Shown here: positions 1-9,900 of the stretch, one piece after another
How the letters are laid out: each line of letters begins with the position of its first letter
Position numbering within the stretch: position 1 is the first letter of the stretch
Assembly: GCA_965153455.1 (NCBI GenBank)
Contig: OZ234494.1
Span: forward strand, 23,436,001-23,500,000
Length of the DNA: 64,000 nucleotides
Reading direction: 5' to 3'
Source: Sphagnum compactum
Taxonomy: Eukaryota > Bryophyta > Sphagnopsida > Sphagnales
Notes under the pieces: generated by a model
Told to the model about the DNA's origin: nothing
Database searches by the model: none
What the model saw: only the letters and a program-made list of their open reading frames with translations
Position numbers and translations under genes: made by a program

Positions 1-543
1 ATTATGTTAAGGTTTATATTAAAAAATTCCAAAATTATGTCATTTAAAAGAAATTCAAATTGTGAAATTTTGTTTTTATTGGTTAAAAATCACTAGGTAC
101 ATAGCAAAAAAATCTAATAATCATTTTTATTCATTATATTGATTTTAGTTTTTGTGGATATGTATACCAATATATTGAAAATAAAATTATATAAAAACAA
201 GTCCATTTGTAGTTTTTTTAACTTTTTACAATTCAAACGACAAAATTAAATAGTGGTTACAACTACTAATGGTATGTATTAATACAATTGCACCTTAAAT
301 AAATATGATTTAGTCATGAATTTCCAAAGTTCAATTATGTGATTCTTGAAAAAAACGTTACAATTAAAAATACAAACTTGTAGCAATTTCCATTAATAAA
401 AAATCCAATAAGCACTTAAGACCATATATTACTGCAATGATAAACATGAGAATTTTTTTTAAATTTTATAATTGTGAGAGGATTCAAGAAAAAGGGCCCA
501 AAAAAATATTTTAAAAATTTTAATTCCTTAACTATTCATTGAT
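1..543. other. AT-rich non-coding stretch
   Basis: Strongly AT-rich with many homopolymer runs. I see no open frame of useful length, no RNA gene and no clear repeat. Confidence 0.5.
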
Positions 544-1949
544 GTGGTTCTTAGTGGTAGCACCCAACGATGGGTTTGCTTGATTAATAAACAAAAAATG
601 AATATTTTGCATGCAACATTCTTGGCCAAACTCCCTCAAAGGACTAATGATCATTTGTGTTTCACATTAGTATTGATCCAAATAATTATTGGTGTTGTAA
701 TGTTGGATTGTAGACCATATGTACACAATGAACATTGTTATACATCTTTTGAGAATTTTTTTCAATTTAAGCTTGAGAACAAAGATGCAAGGTGGATTGT
801 GAACTTTTCAATGTCAGGTCAAAGGCCCAATATTTTCAACAACCTTGAGATGTGTTGCTATGAAAACTCCATTCTGGTCGAAGAATAACATGGAAAGGAC
901 TCCTTTAGAAGTAAATCAAATCCAAAACTTATAGTTGAAAACATCTTGTCAATATATGGTATATTTAAAGGATGGAAAACTAAAAATTCTAGATCTTCCA
1001 TAACTCCAAAAGAATTTGCACAAGATATTCTAGTAATGGAAAGACCTTACAAAAACCAAGGAAATCCATTAAAAAAAAAAACATCATACGCTTAATTAGA
1101 AGTGGCTCGTCTAACCATCTAGTTCATAGTTCACTTAAAATTGCACTAGTTAAAATGAAATTATTCCTTATTTTGGATGTCCTTGTTGCGACATTTTCCA
1201 AATAACATTACATATTCGGCATCAACTTTAGTAATATTATTGATGATGCCAAAAGGATTGTGCTCAACAAAACTGGTACACTAAGTTTATAAGAATGATT
1301 CTAAATGTGGGAGAATTATGTCAACACTGTAATATTTTTCTGCTATAGGACTCAAACAAAAATGGCACTAAAGGGGGGATTATGGCAGCATCTGTAAGGG
1401 GTATTGTTTAGGTCAACAATGTATTTCCAAGGCGAGTACATGGATACCCAAGAAAAAAATCAAAAAGGTTCCTATGGTAAACAATTTGTCATGAGTCTTA
1501 ACAATGTCATCCTTAAAGACATTTCTAGTTGGAATTTGCAATGTATGCTTGTTAATTCTTCATAGAGTTCGACCGATAATCCTTTGGGGGTTGATCATTA
1601 TTTGTGTTCCTTCTGCGATTTTCCTCAAGGCTTACCTCCTCATCTTGTGAGATGGATCCATAAACCACAATTATATAGTGAATTGCTCTACACATTTCAT
1701 GAGGAATTCCTTGAGTTTTGAGCTTAGAATAACCTGCTTGTCAATGACAAGAGAACAAGATTCATTATGTGGCAGAATCAACAAGTGATTGATTGTGAAA
1801 TATCACTTCCCAACAAGTATACCCTTCAAGTCAAAAATTGCATGCAGTGGACTCACCTCAGGGTCCCAAGGAAGAGATCTGAGACCTCCAAAAGCAACCA
1901 TTTGATATTTGCACAACCAAAACTCAATCCTTTATCTGGGCTCCTGTAA
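544..1949 (+). pseudogene. Possible degraded coding remnant, unidentified
   Basis: A 114-codon frame (544-888) is followed by pieces that read as protein-like only if stops and frame changes are ignored. One such piece, around 1573-1718, contains PQGLPPHLVRWIHKPQLY and FHEEFLEF. A 60-codon frame lies at 1767-1949. Composition is less AT-biased than at 1-543. I do not recognise a family. It may be an old transposon or gene relic, or chance open frames; no function is proposed. Confidence 0.2.
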
Positions 1950-3799
1950 TGGCATGTCTTTTGATTCCAGCACTTCTTACTGGCAATAAGTGTCCCAATT
2001 TGTACTTAGGCCAGAATTCATAACATTCCAGAAAAAACTGAGCTGGATGTAGCCAATTAGGCCAATGTTGAATGCCTGAAGGAAAATGTTGCCAACTATA
2101 TCATATGAGTGCAGTAATTTCCAGTGTGAACAACAGAGTGGTGAGCCCGGCATCCAAACATTGCCATATGACCATCTATTCATTCAAACCTGTTCACTGT
2201 TAGGATTCAAGAATCATTCCAGTGCTTGCCTCATCTCCATCCATATCCAGAAAGTTAGCCCTACCATAAATGGAAAAATCTCAGAGAAAACCCAATGACA
2301 ATAAAATCTAAAAGCCCCCAAAACACTTGAGAGCTTCCACTCCATAATCAATTATTGTTATTCCATGAACTGCTTCACCGCAACCAATTTATGAGTTGCA
2401 AAGTATACATGATGCATTCACATGTAAAATGATCTTAGAGTGGCTTCAAGGAGCCTTTGTTACTATGTAGTCAAGAATATGCCCTCAGCATTCTCAAGCA
2501 GCCCTACTATGAAGGTGGAAGCAAAGCCTGTGAAGCTCTGGTTCACCCATAACAGAGAAAATTTAATAAATTGCAAGACTACCATTGAATGAGTACTGTA
2601 CCTATGACTCATGTTCAGCAAATTTTGTTGAAATAATTTTTTTTTTGAAAAAAGGGTCTGACAGCCCCAATTTGAATATTTCAGAATTTCAACAATAGTC
2701 TAAGTATGCTAAGTGCACCAATAAGTTTCAAACTTACTTTGTTTTTGAAGTTTGTTCAATTCTCTAGAATTTCGACAACCTGCTCTTAATTTTTTCTTTC
2801 TTTTCAGCTGGCTCTTTCAGGAATTAATTAGTGCCAAACATGAGTCATAGGTATGGTACCTGACTTTAACTAACAATCCGATTGTTTGCCTCTTTCCAAT
2901 TAGGGACTGATACCATATGGCTGCTATGCAGAGGTCACGTAATCACTGCATCAGTCTCTGGCTTAGACAGTGAGCAATGTGCCTGTAAATGTTTGTGTCA
3001 AATAGTTTTATCCATCTAGATCAATGAACATACTCTGCAATGAGAACATTGGTGAACTCTGAGAATATATCCGAGGAAAAAACGCTCCTTACTTAGTCAC
3101 AACCCGGGAAATAAGATCTACTGTAGTCAGTTAAAGGCACAAACACACACAAAAACAGATCTCCCTGATCATATATGCTTCACAGGCAAGACACTCAATC
3201 CTTATTTCTCTACAATGAATTTCACTAAAAACTTGAAGAATGTATGCTTTTTCAGCAGTTGCCCAACTGTCATTACACTCGAAGTTCAATTCAAATTGTG
3301 CAGTTGCATCCTGCCAGGAGAAATCTGGTGCCAATTTGTGAGTGTCACAACCATGGCGTCAAGAGATAGATTTGGCAGGCTTCTTATGTGCACTTCTGTT
3401 CACTTCACATGGATGTCAACTTCCCCAAGGCCATATAGCATGTTTACAGTTTGAAAACTCTATTCATCAATTTTACTAGTCTGCTGCAACAATTTTTCCT
3501 TTTCTTTCAGCAACTCCCCTACCATGTTCTCATTACTAAGTTATGAAAACTAGTCTCATCATAGCTTGGTTTTCTCCTGATATCCTTCATATAAGCTACT
3601 TGTGCCTCACACTCCCTCAAACCCTGTCTTCACTTGATGACCTAATTCTGTATCCTTCATCCTTCTTGACCCAATGCCAAAACAATCAAATGTCAAGTCA
3701 GTTATTGTTAGTGAGAAACAGAAACGCTCAAAATAATGAGTAAAGAAAATACAGTAGATTACTAGAGCAACATATGAGAAAGCACAGTGTAAGATGCAC
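1950..3799. other. Non-coding, no recognised feature
   Basis: Composition is fairly balanced for this window. Short open frames exist on both strands (for example 2086-2298 plus, 3131-3334 minus), but they overlap each other antisense and show no recognisable motif. Confidence 0.4.
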
Positions 3800-3981
3800 A
3801 TTGCAAAAAGAGCAGTGTACAATGTACATTGTAATTCATAGACTCCACATTATTATCTCAAATTTTCTTGGAGAGTGTTCCTGCAATTCCATTGCAAAAA
3901 GAGCAGTGTACAATGTACATTGTAATTCATATACTCCACATTATTACCTCAGATTTTCTTGGAGAGTGTTCCTGGAATTCC
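3800..3981. repeat. Two-copy 91-bp tandem duplication
   Basis: The segment beginning ATTGCAAAAAGAGCAGTG at 3800 is repeated at 3891, giving a 91-bp period, with only a few differences between copies. Each unit contains a short palindromic core (ACAATGTACATTGT). A small open frame across it (3774-3992) simply reads the duplication and is not taken as a gene. Confidence 0.9.
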
Positions 3982-5094
3982 ATGGCATTTAATAAGATTG
4001 CGAAGCGAAAAAACATAAAGCAGGACTCCAAGCCCCATATCTGATGCTCTAGTGCCGGTTGGGTTAAAAAAAACAAAGCTCTTCACTGTCCATGAGCACT
4101 GGGTGTATCCACATTTCTGAGCAGATGTTGAAGCCAATAATCAGTAGTGTGGCACATCCTGCAGCTATGGATCCTCAAAGTAGATCAGCTTTGCCTTTGA
4201 CCATGTACCATCCAGCACTGTCAAATTTGTAGGCCACTCTGTACTCTCACCTTGACCAGTGTCCTCCAACAAGAGATTGAAGGCCTAATTTCACTAAAAG
4301 AAAAATGCCCCTGTTCCAACAGGTAGCTTAATCTACAAAAGCAAATTACAATTACCTAGAATATCCTTTCTTCATTAGCATCTACATTGCCAGCCATGTG
4401 TTTGGAGTTTGCTCAATTGTGGTTTTGGTGAGACTTGAATCTTCCCCTTTTTGTCCATTCTGCCAGAAATGATGCAAATCGAAGAAGGGACTTCATCTCA
4501 GATTTAGAAAGAAACCTTGAAGTTCATCTCAGGTATCAAAATCACATGTAGATTGCAGAAACTTCATGCTGCTATGCTGGCATTGATGGAGAATTCATGT
4601 GTTGCAGCAGAGGGCACATCCAATAGAGACTGCTTTGGCCCTTTAACTTTACATAGTACCAAGGAAGTTCTGGAAACCCCTAGAGTATGCATTTGTACCT
4701 GAAACTGGTTTGAATTGGTAGAATTGGCTTCAGGATTCAGGGCTTAGGGCATGTCCTGAAAAGGATTTCCTCCTGTGGCTGATGCAATCAAGCTCCAACA
4801 ATGCTGCAATATGCAACAGCCTGCTTTACACAAAAACCAATGAGAAAACCACAAATTATTTCACCAGCTCCACATGAGCATCTATCCTTTGCAGCAACAT
4901 ACTGTAAACTAAAACATTCCAGGAATCTGCACATGTAAGCACTCAGGTTTCACTCTTGCTTTGCAATCCAGGGAGAAAAGGACTCACTGTGGGTCGGTCC
5001 AATCCACTGCTGCCTTGTTCTGGCAAAACTTTGCCTCTAAACTCCAAGACATCTCCAAGATCAGTTTGCAGCTTAAACCTTCAAGGAGATAGTT
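3982..5094. other. Non-coding, no recognised feature
   Basis: No supported gene. Short frames at 4517-4702 (plus) and 4984-5229 (minus) lack recognisable motifs. The second overlaps sequence that recurs inverted near 13.3 kb in the PPR-like repeat, so it is probably repeat-derived. Confidence 0.4.
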
Positions 5095-6350
5095 ACAGTG
5101 TTTCCAAAGAGTGTAGGCTTTGAGGACTTCACTGTAAAAGTACTGGGAGTTGTTGCAGTACCAATCAAAATGTCCTGCACTCGATTTGGATTCTAGAGCA
5201 GTCCACCTTCTGCCAATGCTATTGAACATTCAATCCTCCCCAACAAGCTCAGGAAACATATCATCACGATCCTCCTCATCTCCCGGTGGAAAAGAAGATG
5301 AGAGTTCTGATCTGTGAAATTTAATCAATCCATAGCTGTTAGTGAAATGTTGATTCTAAGCTCTTTTCTCTGATGATTGTCTGTCTGATATGCTTGGCTG
5401 GGTACCTAACCTCTTTGAACATGGGTGAGGGTAATTGCTTTTGCTACTGGATGGATGAGGATGTATGTGGTATGACACCAGAGTCTAAATAATGTAAGTT
5501 TTGACTTCCCACAACGTGGATTGCATCTTTGAGTATCCATTCTGCATTGGCCACAAAATTTACAGAATATATGTGGCCAATGCAGAATGTGCAGCCCTCA
5601 TCAGCTGTAGATTTGGAATTCTGGCTGTACATTAATCCAAGGTGTCTCAAGTTCACCCATTATAGAGTACAGGGGGCAATCTAGCTTGACAATAATAAAT
5701 TACAATCCTGATGGGTGGAGGCAAACCCGGCTGTGATGGCACTCTGAACTTTGCATCTGTCAATGAAGCATCAGGATTACAAGCTCTGCACAGCAAGTCT
5801 GGACAGAATGAGAAAGCACTACAGTTATTTTAGCAAACGGTAGTGGGAAGAGCCCATGCTTCCTGAGCCGCTCACTTTCATTTGATTGTTCAACACATGT
5901 GCTGGATTACAAACACTTGACAAAGGGCATATTCATGCACATTTCCTTCAAGGAGACTGCAAAGTCTTATGTCTTTGTGAGCAATTGCCTTACAAACATG
6001 TATACCAAATGGGGGAGCATTGAGTATGCATAAAGAGTGTTGCAAATGGATGCTCATGTGCAATATGGACTGTATGATTCTGGGACTCATCAAATGTGGA
6101 GAAGGGCATAATGCTGCACATTGAAGGGGTGGAGCCATTACCATGTCACTCTCACAGGGCCTGTCACAAATGTGTCAGTTGTAGCAATGCTTGAAGAGAG
6201 AGCATATTCATGAACAGCTCAAATCCATGCAGTTCCAAGTCCTTGTCTTTGTGGGCCATAGCCTCTTTGACATGTTCACTGATGACCCAATTGTGGTAGA
6301 GGATGTTTGGAGACTGTTCGTCAGGATGTCACACATGCAATGTGGTTGCT
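5095..6350 (+). pseudogene. Degraded pentatricopeptide-repeat (PPR) gene copy
   Basis: Broken pieces on the plus strand resemble plant PLS-class PPR proteins, which bind organellar RNA and act in its editing, splicing or stability. At 5965-6030 the frame reads SYVFVSNCLTNMYTKWGSIEYA, equivalent to the common family pattern of FVSNALxNMYxKCGSIEDA, and it is followed directly by a stop. Near 5790-5830 SGQNEKALQLF matches the 'NGxxEEALxLF' pattern. Near 6200-6290 a third piece contains IHEQLKSM, FVGHSLFDMF and VEDVWRLF. Frame changes and stops separate these pieces. Compared with the inverted copy at 12.8-13.3 kb, this copy carries roughly 500 extra bases at about 5200-5690. No start codon or full-length frame survives, so it is almost certainly non-functional. 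The PPR assignment is by motif recognition. Confidence 0.65.
5538..5589. repeat. Perfect 18-bp inverted repeat (hairpin)
   Basis: CATTCTGCATTGGCCACA at 5538-5555 is followed after 16 bases by its exact reverse complement at 5572-5589. Transcribed in either direction it would form an 18-bp perfect stem with a 16-base loop. It lies in the ~500-bp part that is absent from the other PPR-like copy. Confidence 0.95.
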
Positions 6351-6376
6351 TGCTTGGACAGTGATGATTTTTTCAC

Positions 6377-6850
6377 ATGTCTCCTCAAGGCAGTGTCATA
6401 AGCCCTTTAATTGCAAACTTTACCCTAGATGGATTAGAAGAGAGAGTAACTACCAGACAGCAGACCACTATGACTAACTTCAAAAGGACGAAATGGGTTA
6501 AAGGAAAAGGCCATAAGTCTCTCTTTTGCCAGACCCAAAAAACAACATTAGTCCGCCTCATCAGGTATGCTGATAACTTTGTTATTATTATTAATGATGA
6601 GAGGTTGGTGGGACAATATTTCGAAGAAGTCAAAAGTTTCCTGGCAGAACATGGCCTCCAATTATCATCAGAAAAAACCCGCATATTTCCGTGGAAGATT
6701 GGCAAGGCAGAAAGTAGTAGCATCAATCAACAAGATAAAACTCCTCACATTCACTGTTGACCTTCTTTGCAATGTATGAAGTGTCAGGGTTAAAACAGTA
6801 ATTAGGGGATTTGTTGGAACTACCCAGGAATTCCAACTAGCTCCTTATCA
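6377..6850 (+). pseudogene. Group II intron-type reverse transcriptase/maturase fragment
   Basis: The open frame 6377-6760 contains three motifs of group II intron-encoded reverse transcriptases. SPQGSVISPLIANFTLDGLE corresponds to the 'PQGxxxSPLLANIxLxxLE' block. RYADNFVI corresponds to the catalytic RYADDFVI block, but with the second aspartate replaced by asparagine. FLAEHGLQLSSEKTRI corresponds to 'FLxxRGLxLSxEKTxI'. After a frameshift near 6700-6715, SVRVKTVIRGFVGTTQEF (about 6780-6835) resembles the thumb/maturase region before the LNPxxRGW motif, which is itself lost. The N-terminal RT blocks and any intron RNA ends are missing; TGA TGA lies just upstream of the first ATG. In plants such proteins normally sit in mitochondrial introns or are nuclear maturases. 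This is most likely a nuclear relic of one. Confidence 0.8.
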
Positions 6851-8084
6851 ACCACTGATGAGAACGAGTATACAGTGGTGACATAACCAGGCTTCCAGAA
6901 ATAGACTACACCTATGAACTATGGAAAGTGGTCCAACCAAGGTCTTTGGACTAGTGTGATGATAGGGATTGCAGACACTATCCAACATTGTGGAGGCAAC
7001 TGCTGATCCTTTTGTTCCTGCATTAGCAACATTAGCAGCCATTAAGAAGGTGAGATTGCTGATGTGGATTGTGTCCTTAGGATCTAATTTGTGATGATCC
7101 AACCCCAGGTGGTGACGAGGAGTAGTAAATGCCCAAGTTTGAACAAGGCCTGTTGCAATGATGCTGGCCATAAACCACCTACTGTAGTACCTTAACTTCG
7201 ACCAAATTGATCTCAAGTGTTGTCTTGCATCAACATTTATTAACATCATTTGCACACTCACACTGCAGTCTCTTCTGTGTCATGTGGAGAAATAGAAAAA
7301 TAGAACCAATAGAGAGAGCCATGCAGGCGTGTGCATGTTAGATCTTGTGTGTAGGCCCCTGAAGTACCACAATTTTGCTGTATGTAAAATGCAAGTAAAG
7401 TTACACCTGATGGAGGTTCTGGCATGATACTTATTTAAATGGTAGAACAACCTGGATTAATGGACAACATCTTCAGGAGGAATATTGAACTGGTAAATGA
7501 GATGCATTCCATGTTTCTGCCTACATAAACTGATTGGTGTTATGAATTTGGGGTGTATAGGTTGCCATTGGTGCTGAGGATGACATGCTACATCCAGCAG
7601 ATTGCAGAAAACAAGTAGGCAGTGGCAAAATCTCAGGGGCTTGGGGGACACCCGAGTTCCACTTTACAGAAATCCAAAAGCAATGTTTTGGGGTGGATGT
7701 GCATTGTGAATGCATTTTAAATTGGCAAAGCTAGGTTGGCTCATCATGTCGACATATCATCCTCCATGACCCATAAGGCAAAATTTCTTGAGTGATGTGA
7801 AAGGCAATGATATTGCAGCTTTTGGAGATGTGGGGAGCATTGAAGTTGGTGGAACAATTCCAATTCAAGGAAAGGAGTTCAATGTTGCATTGGTTGGTGT
7901 TGGTCGTGCATAAATTGCCGAATCGTTTCTACACTGGGCCATTGTTTTCATGGTGTTGGCAATTCATGCATCCATGTTGTCATAGTTGCCTTCTGTTTCA
8001 GATGACTATTGGCCCCAGAATTCACTTTTACATGCATCTTATGGATTCTGGTCCTACAGTCTACATGCGTTTCCATGAACAGTC
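6851..8084. other. Non-coding, no recognised feature
   Basis: Several short frames occur on both strands (such as 6848-7261 minus and 7807-8118 plus) without motifs I recognise. I see no repeat structure. Confidence 0.4.
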
Positions 8085-8332
8085 TTTTTTTTTCGGGCGA
8101 AAACTTGTCGAAAGGTGACACGGTATTCTGCAAACGTGATATTTGTCTCAAATTCCCTTTTTTTTTTAAAAAAAACTTGCCTCAAAGGGATAGAAAATTA
8201 CGTTTTTGGGGAGGGTGTGGTCACATTTCTGTCTACTGGCTACAGTTTTTAAAATTCCTCAGAGTAATGTTGTTAGTTCAGTTGAAGTCTGCCTAGGGAT
8301 GCTTGCCACTGTGGTTCCATCAGTAAATTGAA
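8085..8332. repeat. Dispersed repeat R1, copy 1
   Basis: The stretch around GGGGAGGGTGTGG, TGTCTACTGGCTACAGTTT and TAGGGATGCTTGCCAC recurs in the same orientation at about 25,480-25,758, with the same order of blocks but many substitutions. No coding content is apparent. The class of repeat is unknown. Confidence 0.65.
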
Positions 8333-9039
8333 CAAAACGAAATTCTAACCACAAATGCTTAGATGTTGACAATTCATTATTATTTTTCATTATTGCCAAA
8401 AGCATATTCCACTTCATCTAAATGGAGACTTTGCCATTGATGATTGATCGCTCGGTTGAGTGGTTGTGAACAAAATGTAGTAACCACACTTTGCACATCA
8501 TGGCATATATGCACACGCACATATATTCTTGTATGACTTATCTTACACAATTATATTCATATAGAAGTGGTTTTAACTTGTTTGTTTTTTTTAGGTCCAA
8601 AAAATCTTAAGACTCTTAACTTGAGATCATCAAATTTGCAGACAGCTGAACATTTTGGAATTTCCAGCAATTGAACTGAAGTTGACAACTTTTCTTCATT
8701 GTATGCGGAATTGTTGTTGCGAAGAGCATTCCATAGGATTGTCACACAACTCTCATGAGAATGGCTTGTAAATGGAGGCCATAGGCAGTTCTGAAAGGCA
8801 GAAAAGTTGCGTGGAAACAGTTTCAAAGCAAAATTGAGTTAGAAAAATCCTTCCAATGCGTGGTGGCAAATATCCATGCCTGTTTTTTCATCCTTTGTTG
8901 CATGCTTATCATCATTAGTAATGGCAGGTGCCATATTTTGAACAACATTGCTGGTCCCAATTGCTCATGAGTAATTGCATATTATTCAATAGCCATTTTC
9001 AGCCAATTTTGACAAATGTTGTGCAAATAGAAAGATTCT
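8333..9039. other. Non-coding, no recognised feature
   Basis: No supported gene. A minus-strand frame at 8557-8826 has no recognisable motif. Confidence 0.4.
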
Positions 9040-9900
9040 TTATATTATCTGGACTGGGTATAAAACAGTGTTGTGTGTGTAAATGGTTTGGGACTTGCAC
9101 TCGGAGTAAGTGTAAATCCCATAATGAAATTTATTTACACTCTGTGCAAGTGTATAAAATTTATTTTTATTCATGTAAGTGAGTGCAAATGGAGAATATG
9201 AAATGTGTAAGTGTAAAACTATGTAAATTTATTTTATGGCGTGTAAAACAGTGTAAGTGTCAAAATAAATTTATTTATATAGGTTTACACAGTCAAATAA
9301 ACGAATGTAAATGTAAATATATATATATTCATATGATTTTGCATGGCTCTATAAAACAATGTAAATACATAACAATATAAAAAATGTGATTTTTACTTAA
9401 TGAGATTCAAAAAAAGAAAAAGCATCAGCATTCAAAGGTGGGGGGACCTCAGTTTTGTGGTGAACTGAGTTTCACCCTGTCTCTCCTTTTTCTTAGTGCC
9501 TCCATTACTGCTCCTACTTGTAAAGCCACTATAATTAGTTTTGAACCTTTTGCATTTAATGCTGATTTTCAGCATTTCATTCCCACATCTAATAAATTTC
9601 ATTACTTTATGGATACCCCTGAAAGAAGGGTTTGGGGTGAAAGAAGGCCCAAAGACAGGGTGACTTTACAAATAATTTTGGTATTTACACTTACACATCT
9701 CAAAACATTTACACGGGGCCGTGTAAGTGTATGTGACAAATATTTACACTGGCCTCGTGTAAGTGTAAGAAAAAATATATATACACTGCAACAGCATAAG
9801 TCTAAAAAATTTGGACGTGTAAATGATTTACGCGTACACTGGATTTACACATCGTACATATGGCTATTGACACTTACATGCAGCACACTGGTATAAAGTT
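9040..9900. repeat. GTGTAAGTGTAA-rich cluster in both orientations
   Basis: The motif GTGTAA(G/A)TG recurs many times in the plus sense at about 9070-9370 and as its complement (TTTACAC, CACTTACAC) at about 9680-9890. The middle (9420-9660) lacks it. At 9709-9726 the two senses meet in a palindrome, TTACACGG-GG-CCGTGTAA. The arrangement resembles the motif-dense subterminal regions of some DNA transposons. The 152-codon frame at 9438-9896 runs through the array and is not accepted as a gene. Confidence 0.6.

Noticed and set aside
6385-6726. Minus-strand ORF of 113 codons
   Set aside because: It is antisense to the reverse transcriptase fragment, whose motifs are on the plus strand.
9438-9896. 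152-codon plus-strand ORF, among the longest in the first 20 kb
   Set aside because: Its second half is a read-through of the TTTACAC/GTGTAAGTG repeat cluster, and no domain is visible.
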